Positions 8,568 to 17,300 are shown, counted from the first letter of the stretch. The stretch is DNA of 64,000 nucleotides from Janthinobacterium sp051380735 (GCF_051380735.1 NZ_JBNYXQ010000012.1:1-64000); one strand, 5' to 3'. Made by a program: numbers and translations. The notes: a model not told the origin generated them from the sequence alone.

Positions 8568-9587
8568 CTATTTAGCTTCCTGCTCCGCAGTTGGAAACTT
8601 TAGACGTGAAGCGTCAACGATGAGCTCGTACTGGACAGGACACACTGGTTTGGGCTCTACTTGCACCAACATCATCGGTGGAAAATCAGGCAAGGTCGCA
8701 TCAATACAGCCGACTAACATCGTTTCTGCGAATTCAACTAAGGCCTCTACGATAATCGGCATCTCCTCAGCAATAGAAGTGGGCCTTTGTCCGTCCAAAT
8801 ACCACAAAGGAACATGTACTTCATTGGTCGGTAGTAGCTCAAAATTCTTAATTACGAGCTTTGCTCCCTTAGTTGTGGTCCCATGTTCTTGCCCGTTTCG
8901 AAACTCGATAATCCTTCTGATTATATCGGCTCTCTCTTTGAACCAGACGACCATTCGGTGTTCGTTGCCAAGACGGGGTACCAATTCCTTGTCGAGAAGA
9001 TAGTCGAGTGAACTATGAGTTTGCTTCGTGCCCCAAAAGTGAACAGGAATTTGGCAAACCTCAGTAATGATTCGCCGAGCGGAGATAAGGAAATTCGTGA
9101 CCGTTGATTCGATTTCGGGAACGACAGGGAAGTTTGCGTACGCTCGGGTGCCGCCTCCTTGAACTGTATTCGCAAACACCTCAGCTTGCTCTTTCTCAGC
9201 TTCAATGTAAGTGGCCGAGGAGTGGCTGCATTGCAGAAGATTGTTCTTGATCTTATGCATTAGCAGAAGCACGTTTCTTATCTTCTCAGGATCGCTTAAC
9301 GGAATACGGCTTTTCAGCATGTCATATGCCATGATAAGTGTCCTTGCCACTATGGGAGAAGACGATCCAACATCTGCAATCTTTGCTGTAACCCACATTG
9401 CATGCGGATTTGCTCTTGCGGGATCTACTGATTCGGGACTCTGAACTTTAAACGTCTCTTCCTCAGTGAACATCTCGGCAAACTCCCCAAGTGGAATCAT
9501 TCGCTGAATCGTCCCTTCTTTTTTAGAGGGCAATTCAAATGAGGCGGCGCCATCCCGTGGATACATTGGAACTCGGTTCTTGGTCAT
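8568..9587 (-). CDS. Unknown 339-residue protein in the low-GC islet
   Basis: I do not recognise this protein. It is hydrophilic, without signal peptide or membrane segment, and mostly helical in appearance in its middle part (residues about 70-220, including LLLMHKIKNNLLQCSHSS and VVWFKERADIIRRIIEFRN). The stretch FRNGQEHG resembles the terminal helix seen in helical nuclease-like or HEPN-like proteins, but I do not see a clear R-x4-6-H active site. Base composition and codon usage are clearly more AT-rich than the flanks, suggesting recent acquisition. The ATG at 9587 is the first in frame. No neighbouring gene gives functional context. Confidence 0.75.
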   Translation of the reverse strand: MTKNRVPMYPRDGAASFELPSKKEGTIQRMIPLGEFAEMFTEEETFKVQSPESVDPARANPHAMWVTAKIADVGSSSPIVARTLIMAYDMLKSRIPLSDPEKIRNVLLLMHKIKNNLLQCSHSSATYIEAEKEQAEVFANTVQGGGTRAYANFPVVPEIESTVTNFLISARRIITEVCQIPVHFWGTKQTHSSLDYLLDKELVPRLGNEHRMVVWFKERADIIRRIIEFRNGQEHGTTTKGAKLVIKNFELLPTNEVHVPLWYLDGQRPTSIAEEMPIIVEALVEFAETMLVGCIDATLPDFPPMMLVQVEPKPVCPVQYELIVDASRLKFPTAEQEAK

Positions 9588-9702
9588 ATAGACAATTCGA
9601 AATTAACGCAAAGTTATCTGAGCATAATCGCTAGCGATTATGCCATGCTGGCACGCCTATCAATTGGTATCAAAAACCCGATGAAGAGGAGTTTGATGAA
9701 CG

Positions 9703-9726
9703 ACCGCTTTTGGCCGATAGCTGTCA
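9703..9726. repeat. Degenerate dispersed repeat in the low-GC islet
   Basis: GACCGCTTTTGG followed by CCGATAGCTGTC: same pattern as the element at 10034 (GACCGCTCTTGT then CCGAAAACGGAC). It lies between two unknown genes. Confidence 0.5.
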
Positions 9727-9744
9727 CCCCAAAGCAGCCATACC

Positions 9745-9984
9745 TCATCGCTCTTGATTAGTTTTTTTCTGGAAGCGATCGCCATCCGGATCCAGATCCC
9801 GGTGCTCGCGAACAACCGGAAGCTGAAGCTTGAACCAGAGGTGTCCCATCATGTCACCAAGGCCGCGTAAATGCTCAGACCGCTCGTTCTCCGGCAGCGC
9901 CCGAATGATGCTATCCGCTTCGTTCATGACCTCGCCTATACGTTTGTAGACAGCCATCAGCGTCTGCGCCGTTTTATGATCCAT
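9745..9984 (-). CDS. Unknown small helical protein (79 residues)
   Basis: This short charged protein begins MDHKTAQTLMAVYKRIGEV, with predicted helices through residue 65 and no signal peptide. An AGGAAAA stretch about a dozen bases upstream of the ATG is a plausible ribosome-binding site. I do not recognise the family. It belongs to the AT-richer islet and is bounded on both sides by related degenerate repeats, so it may have arrived as a separate cassette-like unit. Confidence 0.6.
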   Translation of the reverse strand: MDHKTAQTLMAVYKRIGEVMNEADSIIRALPENERSEHLRGLGDMMGHLWFKLQLPVVREHRDLDPDGDRFQKKTNQER

Positions 9985-10033
9985 TTTTTAGCTATTTTCC
10001 TAGTAGCCTGATCGGGAACTTACTTGTTCCAAC

Positions 10034-10057
10034 GACCGCTCTTGTCCGAAAACGGAC
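10034..10057. repeat. Degenerate dispersed repeat in the low-GC islet
   Basis: GACCGCTCTTGT followed by CCGAAAACGGAC, related to 9703-9726. The outer parts are complementary, giving a weak hairpin. Confidence 0.5.
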
Positions 10058-10101
10058 GCCAGGCAAGCTACATATCCTGCTTGGCTAAAGAGGCGCGCAC
10101 G

Positions 10102-10299
10102 TTATGGGGCATGCGAAGCTGACACTGCTGGGGAGTTGTTGTTCACGCCATTTATAAAACCTTCCGAGAAATCGTCCCATGCGCCGGAGACAAGCCACAG
10201 ACATGCTGCGAAGGTAAGTAGTTTTCGATTATTTTTCCTGAAACCGAAAACGAGCAGGGCAGCACCTGCGACAAAGAATAGGGGAGCAACAATATACAT
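10102..10299 (-). CDS. Unknown small membrane protein (65 residues)
   Basis: The protein has two hydrophobic segments, residues 3-20 (IVAPLFFVAGAALLVFGF) and about 28-41 (LLTFAACLWLVSGAW), joined by a basic turn (RKNNRK), so a two-pass inner-membrane protein is likely. I do not recognise a family. The soluble tail is short. It sits in the AT-rich islet, with no partner gene in the same operon. Confidence 0.5.
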   Translation of the reverse strand: MYIVAPLFFVAGAALLVFGFRKNNRKLLTFAACLWLVSGAWDDFSEGFINGVNNNSPAVSASHAP

Positions 10300-10579
10300 T
10301 CAGAGCCTTCGATTAATTATATTGCTAATTTTTACAAACAGGTAGACGCAATGCGATACCGTCACGTCATGCCCTAGGGGCTCGTCGTTATGAAAAGCAA
10401 TAGAGAGTAACAAATTGCCAAGGGGGAAAAATCACACCTTGTCACGTTGGCGCGAATGGCTGCTTCTGGCCGAACCTGGCCGTTCGACCCAGCATAGCAG
10501 CTTGCAAGGTGAAAATCCGGTGGCTGCATCGTCAAGCTGAATTCGCCCCAATGCAGGCGTTGGAAAGTTGGGCGACGGT
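10300..10579. other. Intergenic stretch with one repeat-like element
   Basis: These 280 bases hold no gene that I can support. Around 10455-10490 there is a stretch (TGGCTGCTTCTGG, CCGAACCTGG, CCGTTCGACC) resembling the other degenerate repeats of the islet. Confidence 0.4.
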
Positions 10580-10852
10580 TTAATTATTGAGCTTGTATAC
10601 TCGTTCGACCTCTGCAGGGGACAGGTTCGCCAAGCTCGCTTCAATAATTTCAGGAGCGACACCGAGTGGAAAAAACATGGTGATAATTTCTCCCCCCGGT
10701 CGCTCCTTGCTGATTCGATACTCGTATGCCAAATCGCATTCTTCGCCAAGGAAGTCTTCAATGAAGTCGAAAAGTTCATAATCCTCGACGACAATAACGC
10801 ACCTGTTTCCTTCGTCCAGCCCAACGCTGATATATGGAAGAATTTGCTTCAT
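10580..10852 (-). CDS. Unknown 90-residue protein
   Basis: A small acidic protein without signal peptide; the sequence reads as alternating strand and helix (CVIVVEDYELFDFIEDFLGE, then GGEIITMFFPLG). The AGAGGA six to seven bases before the ATG at 10852 is a good ribosome-binding site and decides the start. It resembles small immunity- or contact-type proteins only in size and charge; I assign no function. It is the last gene of the low-GC islet. Confidence 0.62.
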   Translation of the reverse strand: MKQILPYISVGLDEGNRCVIVVEDYELFDFIEDFLGEECDLAYEYRISKERPGGEIITMFFPLGVAPEIIEASLANLSPAEVERVYKLNN

Positions 10853-11066
10853 GGAAAGTCCTCTTGGTACTCAATCCTTGGTGTGACGCGCAAGCCGGCC
10901 AGGCGCTGAATGCCAGTGCCCGGCGGCGGCCTCCAATTGCTGGCAAGACCCGGGCCGAAGCATGAAGCTGCAAGACCTGCTTGCCAATGTATAACACACC
11001 ACCGCATTTGCGCAGCGCCCCGTTCCATGTCAGCATGGGCTACCCTGGCCACTGACAAGGACCGCA

Positions 11067-11909
11067 ATGCCCCCTCTCCTTCCCCGCGTACTTGCCGTGC
11101 TGCTGGCCGCGCCGCTGCTGGCACAGGCGCAAAACCCGGCGCCGTTCCGCCTGTTTGCCAACACCTATTATGTGGGCACACAGGACGCCAGCTCGGTGCT
11201 GATCACGTCAAGCGAAGGCCATGTGCTGATCGACGCCGGCCTGCCTGACTCAAGCAGCACCATTATCGCCAATATCGCCACGCTGGGCTTTCGCATCGAG
11301 GACGTGAGGATGATCATGAATTCGCATGGCCATGCCGAGCATGCGGGCGGCCTGGCCGAACTGCAGCGGCGCAGCGATGCGCTGGTCTACGCCAGCCCGT
11401 CGTCGGCGCTGGACCTGGCGGCTGGCGAAGTGGGGCCGGACGATCCGCAATACCATGCGGCCGCCAAATTTCCACCCGTGACCGACATGCGTCTGGCGCG
11501 CGATGGCAGCCATTACACGCTCGGCCCAATCAAGCTCACCGCCCACGCTACTGCCGGCCATACGCCGGGCGGCATGTCGTGGAGCTGGCAATCGTGCGAG
11601 GCCGGCCGCTGCCTGGAGATGGTGTATGCGGACAGCCTGGAAGCCGTATCGCGCCCCGGCTTCAAATTCAGCGCCAGCTGCGAATATCCGAACGTACTGG
11701 ACGACTTCTCGCATAGTTTTGCGCTGCTGGAAAAGCTGCCCTGCGATGTGCTGGTGTCGGCGCATCCGCAGGCATCAATGCTGTGGCAAAGGCTGGCGGC
11801 CAGCGCCGACAAAGGGGTTGACGCGTTTGTCGATGCTGGCGCCTGCCGCGCTTATGCCGCCGCCGCGCGCAACGCGCTGGCCACTCGCCTGGACAGTGAA
11901 AAACCGTAA
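11067..11909 (+). CDS. Subclass B3-like metallo-beta-lactamase with a D-to-E change in the zinc motif
   Basis: The 280-residue protein has a signal peptide (cleavage after AQAQ, about residue 22) and a metallo-beta-lactamase fold. The layout matches subclass B3 enzymes: the first zinc motif at 87-92, a histidine in TAGHTPGGMSW (H165), YADS with the following serine, and SAHP (H233). The canonical motif is HxHxDH; here residues 87-92 read H-G-H-A-E-H, so the zinc-2 ligand Asp120 is replaced by Glu (codon GAG). Other ligands are intact. B3 enzymes hydrolyse beta-lactams in the periplasm, and THIN-B from Janthinobacterium is a relative. Whether this variant retains activity cannot be told from sequence. 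It could also be a non-lactamase hydrolase. Confidence 0.85.
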   Translation: MPPLLPRVLAVLLAAPLLAQAQNPAPFRLFANTYYVGTQDASSVLITSSEGHVLIDAGLPDSSSTIIANIATLGFRIEDVRMIMNSHGHAEHAGGLAELQRRSDALVYASPSSALDLAAGEVGPDDPQYHAAAKFPPVTDMRLARDGSHYTLGPIKLTAHATAGHTPGGMSWSWQSCEAGRCLEMVYADSLEAVSRPGFKFSASCEYPNVLDDFSHSFALLEKLPCDVLVSAHPQASMLWQRLAASADKGVDAFVDAGACRAYAAAARNALATRLDSEKP

Positions 11910-11984
11910 ATGCACTGGCATGCGTACGCGCCTGCCCGGCACACTTCTGCTAATCTGCCGCCATTGTTTACGATAAGGACCGCC

Positions 11985-12458
11985 ATGTTGACATTTTCCC
12001 GCACCCTGCCCGTGCTTGCCGCCACGCTGCTGATCGCCGGCTGCGCGCAAAACCCGCCCGCCAGCCAGGCCAGCAGCGCGCCTGCCGCCAGCGCACCGGC
12101 CAAACCCGCGCCGCCACTGGCCGGCACCACCTGGAAACTCAAGCAGCTCAATGGCCAGGCAGTGAAACGCACGCTGCCGCGCCAGCGCGACGTGACTATC
12201 GTCTTCAACGACGGCCGTGTCAGCGGCTATAGCGGCTGCAACCAGATGATGGGCGCCTACGGCACCAACGGCAGCAGCACTTTGACGTTCTCGCAGTTCG
12301 CCGGCACCATGATGGCTTGCGAAAAAGACGACATGGACCTGGAGAAGCGGCTGCTGAAAAGCCTGGGCACAGTCAATGGCTATCGCTTTGACGGCCAGCA
12401 GTTGCTGCTGCTGAAGGATGGCGTGGCGGTGGCGCGCTATGAGGCGATGGCGCGCTAA
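11985..12458 (+). CDS. META-domain (HslJ-like) lipoprotein
   Basis: The 157-residue product starts at the ATG preceded by GATAAGGACC. A hydrophobic signal ends in the lipobox LIAGC (Cys near residue 20), followed by a Pro/Ala/Ser-rich linker and a META domain (GTTWKLKQLNG, then FNDGRVSGYSGCNQMMGAY and FAGTMMACEK). META proteins are envelope-associated and linked to stress or drug tolerance in some species. The two Cys in GCNQ and ACEK are family features. It lies 75 bases after the metallo-beta-lactamase homologue in the same direction and could be co-transcribed with it. Confidence 0.88.
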   Translation: MLTFSRTLPVLAATLLIAGCAQNPPASQASSAPAASAPAKPAPPLAGTTWKLKQLNGQAVKRTLPRQRDVTIVFNDGRVSGYSGCNQMMGAYGTNGSSTLTFSQFAGTMMACEKDDMDLEKRLLKSLGTVNGYRFDGQQLLLLKDGVAVARYEAMAR

Positions 12459-12501
12459 ACGCAACGCAAATCCGTTGGAAAACTGTACGCAACGGCAGGC
12501 T

Positions 12502-12528
12502 GGGGTCAGACCCGGCGGGTCTGACCCC
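12502..12528. repeat. REP-like intergenic palindrome, copy 2
   Basis: Perfect 12-bp arms (GGGGTCAGACCC and complement) around GGC, located between the convergent ends of the META lipoprotein gene and the serine acetyltransferase gene. It may act as a bidirectional terminator-like hairpin. Confidence 0.92.
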
Positions 12529-12532
12529 GGTA

Positions 12533-13504
12533 TTAATCATGTCGGCTGTGTGCCTGCGACACATTGCTGTTCGCCGGCACGCTGTGCGTCAGCCACACAT
12601 TGCCGCCCACCGTCGACCCTGCGCCGATCGTGATGCGCCCCAGCACCGTGGCGCCGGCGTAGATCACCACGTCATCTTCGACGATGGGGTGGCGCGGCGT
12701 ACCCTTGATCAGCACGCCCGATGCGTCGGCAGGAAAGCGTTTGGCGCCCAGGGTGACGGCCTGGTACAGGCGCACGCGCTCGCCGATAACGGCGGTCTCG
12801 CCGATCACCACGCCGGTGCCATGGTCGATAAAGAAGCTTGCGCCGATCTGCGCGCCAGGGTGGATGTCGATGCCGGTCAGGGTATGGGCGATGTCGGCCA
12901 CCAGCCGCGCCAGGAACGGTGAGCCGAGCGTGTGCAGCCGGTGCGCCAGGCGGTGGTACAAAATGGCAATGGTACCGGGATAGCACAGCATGATTTCGGC
13001 CACGGAAGTGGCCGCCGGGTCGCCAGCGTAGGCAGCCTGCACGTCGGATACCAGCAGTGCACGAATCTCGGGCAGGCTGGCAGCAAACGCGCGCGTGATG
13101 TCGCGCGCTTTTGATGCCAGCGCGTCGTCGCTGGCGTCAAGGTGCACGTCGCCAGGCACCACGGAAAACAGCAGGCCACGCCGCACTTGCTCGCTCAGGC
13201 GGTTGAGGGTGGTGTTGAGCGTGTCGCCGACAAAATAATCGATGCTTTCATCGGTCAGATTGGGGCGCCCGTAATGGGTGGGAAACAGCGCTGCCGACAG
13301 ACCGTTGACGATGGTGGTCAACGCCGCGCGCGACGGCAGTTCGCGCACGCGGCCATTGTGGCGGATCTTGTGCTTTTCTTCGCGCGACAAGCGCAGCGCC
13401 GCAATCACGGGTCCGAGATTCCACTGGACCGTGTCGTCAACGCTGGCCCCAGTATCGGCTGCGGTATCGACTGCGGTATCGGCCAAAATATCAATGCTGT
13501 GCAT
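12533..13504 (-). CDS. cysE: Serine O-acetyltransferase, EpsC/CysE family
   Basis: The 323-residue enzyme acetylates L-serine with acetyl-CoA, the first step of cysteine synthesis. A long helical N-terminal region (about 190 residues) precedes the left-handed beta-helix of hexapeptide repeats (IDIHPGAQIGASFFIDHGTG, then VVIGETAVIGERV). The catalytic His lies in FFIDHGTG, with a second conserved His in GTPRHPIVED. The long N-terminus and the C-terminus fit the EpsC-type subgroup (TIGR01172) better than the shorter E. coli CysE. The gene stands alone and faces the divergent bcr gene. It ties into the organosulfur theme of the left part, since sulfite and sulfide are fixed through O-acetylserine. 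Confidence 0.9.
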   Translation of the reverse strand: MHSIDILADTAVDTAADTGASVDDTVQWNLGPVIAALRLSREEKHKIRHNGRVRELPSRAALTTIVNGLSAALFPTHYGRPNLTDESIDYFVGDTLNTTLNRLSEQVRRGLLFSVVPGDVHLDASDDALASKARDITRAFAASLPEIRALLVSDVQAAYAGDPAATSVAEIMLCYPGTIAILYHRLAHRLHTLGSPFLARLVADIAHTLTGIDIHPGAQIGASFFIDHGTGVVIGETAVIGERVRLYQAVTLGAKRFPADASGVLIKGTPRHPIVEDDVVIYAGATVLGRITIGAGSTVGGNVWLTHSVPANSNVSQAHSRHD

Positions 13505-13695
13505 GGCTGTTCATTCCAAGGAAAACGGCGCGCACGCCGGGTCGCCCAAGCTTAGCGGCTGCTGCCTGCCAAACCAAGGAAGCAAATCATGCATCGATAT
13601 GCGAAAAACAGATATCGACAGGCTAACCAGCGCACCCACCAACAACATCGTGTCCGCTGGCGTAAAATGGCGGACTGACAAAATCACTGTAGAAC

Positions 13696-14877
13696 ATGAC
13701 TAAATTATTAACCTGGATACTGGCGGGCCTGGCGATGGTCGGACCGCTGGCCATTGATACCTATCTGCCGTCTTTCCCCGCCATCGTCACCGATTTTAAC
13801 GCCAGCCCCCTGCTGGTGCAGCAGACCCTGAGCTTTTTCCTGTTTTGCTTTGCCTTCATGATGCTGTTCTACGGCACCTTGTCGGACTCGTTCGGCCGCC
13901 GCCCGGTGATCCTGGTCTCGCTGGTGCTGTATGTGATCGCCTCGGTCGGCGCCGCGCTGGCGCCGTCGCTGGCTTGGCTGCTGGCCTGGCGCGTACTGCA
14001 AGGGCTGTCGGCCGGCGCCGGTTCCGTGATCGGGCGCGCCATCGTGCAGGACCGCTACTCGGGCGCCGAAGCACAAAAAATCCTCTCGCACATCATGATG
14101 GTGTTTGCACTGGCGCCGGCGATTGCACCGGTGCTGGGCGGCTGGCTGCAGGTGGGCCTGGGCTGGCGGGCGATCTTCTGGTTCCTGACTGCCTTCGGTG
14201 TGCTGATGTTTGTTGTCGTCTGGCGCGCGCTGCCGGAAAGCCTGCCGAAACAACAGCGCCACGCTTTTCACCTGGGCAGCATCGCCGTCAATTACTGGAA
14301 GGTACTGTGCCACCGCCAGTTCCTGCTGCTGTCTACCGCCATCGGCGCGGCCTTCGGCGGCTTCGCCCTGTATATCGGATCGGCCGCCTACTTCATTATC
14401 AATATCCTGCACCTGCCTGAAACGGCGTTTGCCTGGCTGTTCATTCCTTTGATCAGTGGCATGGTGTTCGGTTCTGCGCTGTCGAGCAAGATTGCTCATC
14501 GCTACAGCCAGCGCCAGATGGTGTGGGCCGGCTTTGCCCTGATGCTGGTGGCGGCCGCCGTCAATATCGTCTACAACTACTTCTTTGCTGCCGAAGTGCC
14601 GTGGGCCGTGCTGCCGCTGTTCTTCTACTCGTTCGCGCTGTCGCTGGCGATGCCGCCGATGACCCTGATGGCGCTGAATCACTTCCCCAACAACAGCGGC
14701 CTGGCGTCGTCGATGCAGTCATTTATCCAGATGCTGCTGTTCGCGCTGGTATCCGGACTGGTCGCACCGCTGCTGTTCGACAGCGCACTCAATCTCGCGT
14801 ATGGCGTGATGGGTGGGCTGGTGGTAGCGCTGATTTGCTGGGTGCTGGCGCAGGGAAAAGCTGACGCGAAAGTATAA
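13696..14877 (+). CDS. bcr: Bcr/CflA-family multidrug exporter (MFS, DHA1)
   Basis: The 393-residue membrane protein has about 12 hydrophobic segments. The motif A region after TM2 reads GTLSDSFGRRPVIL, and the motif LAIDTYLPSFPAI in TM1 is characteristic of Bcr/CflA transporters, which expel bicyclomycin, sulfonamides, chloramphenicol or cysteine. A link to cysteine export is tempting because the divergent neighbour makes O-acetylserine, but this is inference. A REP-like palindrome follows the stop. Confidence 0.9.
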   Translation: MTKLLTWILAGLAMVGPLAIDTYLPSFPAIVTDFNASPLLVQQTLSFFLFCFAFMMLFYGTLSDSFGRRPVILVSLVLYVIASVGAALAPSLAWLLAWRVLQGLSAGAGSVIGRAIVQDRYSGAEAQKILSHIMMVFALAPAIAPVLGGWLQVGLGWRAIFWFLTAFGVLMFVVVWRALPESLPKQQRHAFHLGSIAVNYWKVLCHRQFLLLSTAIGAAFGGFALYIGSAAYFIINILHLPETAFAWLFIPLISGMVFGSALSSKIAHRYSQRQMVWAGFALMLVAAAVNIVYNYFFAAEVPWAVLPLFFYSFALSLAMPPMTLMALNHFPNNSGLASSMQSFIQMLLFALVSGLVAPLLFDSALNLAYGVMGGLVVALICWVLAQGKADAKV

Positions 14878-14900
14878 GTAAAAACCCAGCGGCAAAGATC

Positions 14901-14928
14901 GGGGTCGGACCCTGCAGGGTCCGACCCC
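14901..14928. repeat. REP-like intergenic palindrome, copy 3 (compensated variant)
   Basis: Arms GGGGTCGGACCC and its complement surround TGCA, giving a perfect 28-bp palindrome. Relative to the other copies, A at arm position 7 is G and the partner is changed to C, so the substitution is compensated on both arms. It lies between the ends of bcr and a convergent small gene. Confidence 0.9.
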
Positions 14929-14949
14929 AGCCCTTCGATGAGGGTTTCC

Positions 14950-15234
14950 TCAAGGCCAAGGCGCAGGCGTGACGTCGCGGTACTGCGCGCCGCCATCCTC
15001 CGGCTCGGCTTCAGACTGTTGCGCGGGCTGGTTCAAGGGCCCGGCCGGCGAGCGCAGGCCGAGGATTTCCTTGCGCGACTCGACGAAGTCGGCCGAGCTC
15101 AATGGATGCTGCTGGTCAGGCCAGTGGCCCACCGCCCAGTCTTGCAGGGCTTCAAAACGGCGCCATAGTTCGGCGATGAATTCGCGGCGTGCTTCTTCCT
15201 GCTGCTGCGGCGTTTGGTCGGCGTGTGCTTCCAT
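14950..15234 (-). CDS. Conserved-looking small protein of unknown function (94 residues)
   Basis: The protein is hydrophilic and helical in its first two thirds (EEARREFIAELWRRFEALQ), with a polar Pro/Glu-rich tail. No signal peptide. An AGGAG seven bases or so upstream of the ATG is a strong ribosome-binding site, supporting a real gene. I do not recognise a named domain. It is monocistronic and ends near the palindrome at 14901-14928. Confidence 0.65.
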   Translation of the reverse strand: MEAHADQTPQQQEEARREFIAELWRRFEALQDWAVGHWPDQQHPLSSADFVESRKEILGLRSPAGPLNQPAQQSEAEPEDGGAQYRDVTPAPWP

Positions 15235-15313
15235 GACTGCTCCTGGCTGGTAAATCGTGGGATGAGCTTAAGCAGCGCCAGTAAGGTCGTCTGTACGCAA
15301 ACGAACGTTAGCC

Positions 15314-15754
15314 TCAGACAGGCATCTTGCCAAAACCTACCGCCAGCCGGTTCCAGGTATTGATGGTGCCGATGGCGAGTGTCACGTTGACCATCTCGGC
15401 CGGCGTCAGTTCGGCTGCCAGCGCTGCATAGGCGTCGTCCGACGGATGGGCTTGCGCCATCAGCGTCAGCGCTTCGGTCCAGGCCAGTACCGCCCGTTCG
15501 CGCGCGGTAAAGAACGGCGTTTCGCGCCAGACGGAAACCGCATACAAACGGCGCTCGGTTTCGCCGGCCTTGCGCGCGTCGCTGGTATGCTTGTCGACGC
15601 AAAACGCGCAGCCATTGATCTGCGAGGCGCGCAGGCGTATCAGTTCCATCAGCGAATGTTCAATGCCCAGCCCGGCGATGGCCGCTTCCAGCGCGCGCAT
15701 GGCCTTGACGGCGTCGGGCGAAGCTTGCAGGAAGTCGATACGTTGCTGTGTCAT
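15314..15754 (-). CDS. AhpD-like carboxymuconolactone decarboxylase-family protein
   Basis: The 146-residue protein carries the AhpD core C-A-F-C-V-D-K-H (Cys49, Cys52, His56), the redox pair of alkylhydroperoxidase-like proteins. The region ERRLYAVSVWRETPFFTARE-type fits the family. I set the start at 15754 because AAGGAG lies about seven bases upstream; an upstream extension has no similarity and crosses the promoter. Proteins of this kind reduce peroxides or act as thiol-dependent peroxidases. It is divergent from a MocR-type regulator 94 bases away, the usual arrangement for a regulator and its target. Confidence 0.88.
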   Translation of the reverse strand: MTQQRIDFLQASPDAVKAMRALEAAIAGLGIEHSLMELIRLRASQINGCAFCVDKHTSDARKAGETERRLYAVSVWRETPFFTARERAVLAWTEALTLMAQAHPSDDAYAALAAELTPAEMVNVTLAIGTINTWNRLAVGFGKMPV

Positions 15755-15848
15755 GATGATGCTCCTTGTGAAAAAAGATGCATCATTGTAGAAGCGCGGC
15801 GGTGGGCTGCGGCAGGCCAATATCAACAGAAAACAGCAGACCATCACC

Positions 15849-17300
15849 ATGGAATTACATATCAGCCTGGAAGGCAGGCGCGACCTGGGCGGCCAGTTAT
15901 ACCGCCAGTTGAGCGAGGCAATACGCAGCGGGCGCTTGCCCGATGGCCAGCAGTTGCCGCCTTCGCGCCTGCTGGCCAGCCAGCTGGGGCTGTCGCGCAA
16001 GACCGTATCGGACGTGTATGACAAGCTCGGTTACGAGCAACTGCTGGTGGGCAAGGTCGGCGTCGGCAGCTTTGTGCAAACGCCGCAAACCAAACCGCAG
16101 CTCCGCCCTGGCGACGCCCTGCTTGCCAGCAGCGCTCGCCTGGCGCGCTGGGAAGCCCTGGCACCGCCGCTGGCGCACGGACCGCGCAGCGAACTTGCGC
16201 GCTACGCCTTTATCGGCGGGCGCGTGACGCCCGCCCTGTTTCCGCACGACGAATGGCGGCGCTGCGTGCAGACGGCATTGCGCCAGGAACGCGGCGAGCG
16301 CGGCAACTACGCGCCGGTGGCAGGGCTGCTTGCGCTGCGCACGGCGATCGCCGGCCACGCCGCCTTCACCCGCGGCATCGTGTGCACGCCCGAACAGATC
16401 GTCGTCACGAATGGCGCGCAGCAAGCCTTGTCGCTGCTGGCGCACACCCTGCTGGAACCGGGCGATGTGGTGGTGGTGGAAGAGCCTGGCTACCCGATGG
16501 CGCGCCAGTTGTTCGAGGCCATGGGTGCGCACGTGGTGGGCGTGGCAGTGGACGAGCAAGGCATGGTCGTGGCGCAGATACCCGATGGTACGCGGCTGAT
16601 CTATGCCACGCCGACCCACCAGTTCCCGCTGGGCATGCCGATGAACACGGCGCGCCGCCAAACACTGCTGGAGCGCGCGGGCCAGTTGGGCGCGATTATT
16701 ATCGAAGACGATTATGACAGCGCCTTCCGCTACGAAGGCCGGCCCACGGACGCGCTGCAAAGCATGGACCGCCACGGCCTGGTGGCCCATGTGGGCAGTT
16801 TTTCCAAGACCATGCTGCCGGAATTACGCATGGGTTATGTAGTGATGCCCGCTGCGCTGGTGCGCGCTGTGCAGGCCGTCAAGCACCTGACGGACTGGCA
16901 TGCGCCCACCTTGATGCAGCTGGCGCTGGCACGCTTTATTGACGATGGCCACTTGCTGCGCCATATACGCCGCTGCCATGACGTGTATGCGGGCAGGCGC
17001 GAGCGGCTGCGGCACTGGTTCGATGGCCCGCTGGCCCCGTGGTTTGCGCTGGTGCCGGCGACGGCTGGCTTTCACGCAGCAGCGCTGGTGCATGACCATG
17101 TGCCCCTTGATGTAGCGCAATTGCTGCGTATCGCACGCCGGGCCGACGTGGGGCTGCAGTCGATCGCGCCGTTTTATCACGGCGCGCCGAACCGGAAGGG
17201 GCTCTTGCTGGGCTTTGGCGCCATCGATACGCTCGATATCGACGCGGCGCTCGGCATACTGCTGGGCATCTTGCAGGATATGCAGCCCCTGCCAGCCTGA
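15849..17300 (+). CDS. MocR/PdxR-family transcription regulator (GntR HTH plus aminotransferase domain)
   Basis: The 483-residue protein has an N-terminal GntR winged helix (residues about 10-76, LPPSRLLASQLGLSRKTVS) and a class I aminotransferase-like domain (about 120-470). The PLP-binding lysine is K320 in GSFSKTMLPELRMGY, and IIIEDDYDSAFRY (284-296) holds the conserved Asp and Tyr. MocR regulators sense PLP or amino-containing ligands. The divergent AhpD-like gene is the probable target. Overlap with no other gene; it abuts the convergent DUF1287 gene directly at 17300/17301. Confidence 0.92.
   Translation: MELHISLEGRRDLGGQLYRQLSEAIRSGRLPDGQQLPPSRLLASQLGLSRKTVSDVYDKLGYEQLLVGKVGVGSFVQTPQTKPQLRPGDALLASSARLARWEALAPPLAHGPRSELARYAFIGGRVTPALFPHDEWRRCVQTALRQERGERGNYAPVAGLLALRTAIAGHAAFTRGIVCTPEQIVVTNGAQQALSLLAHTLLEPGDVVVVEEPGYPMARQLFEAMGAHVVGVAVDEQGMVVAQIPDGTRLIYATPTHQFPLGMPMNTARRQTLLERAGQLGAIIIEDDYDSAFRYEGRPTDALQSMDRHGLVAHVGSFSKTMLPELRMGYVVMPAALVRAVQAVKHLTDWHAPTLMQLALARFIDDGHLLRHIRRCHDVYAGRRERLRHWFDGPLAPWFALVPATAGFHAAALVHDHVPLDVAQLLRIARRADVGLQSIAPFYHGAPNRKGLLLGFGAIDTLDIDAALGILLGILQDMQPLPA

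Noticed and set aside
12502..12528. Palindrome considered as an attachment site or insertion scar
   Set aside because: Five relatives occur in unrelated intergenic places and no mobile-element gene lies nearby.
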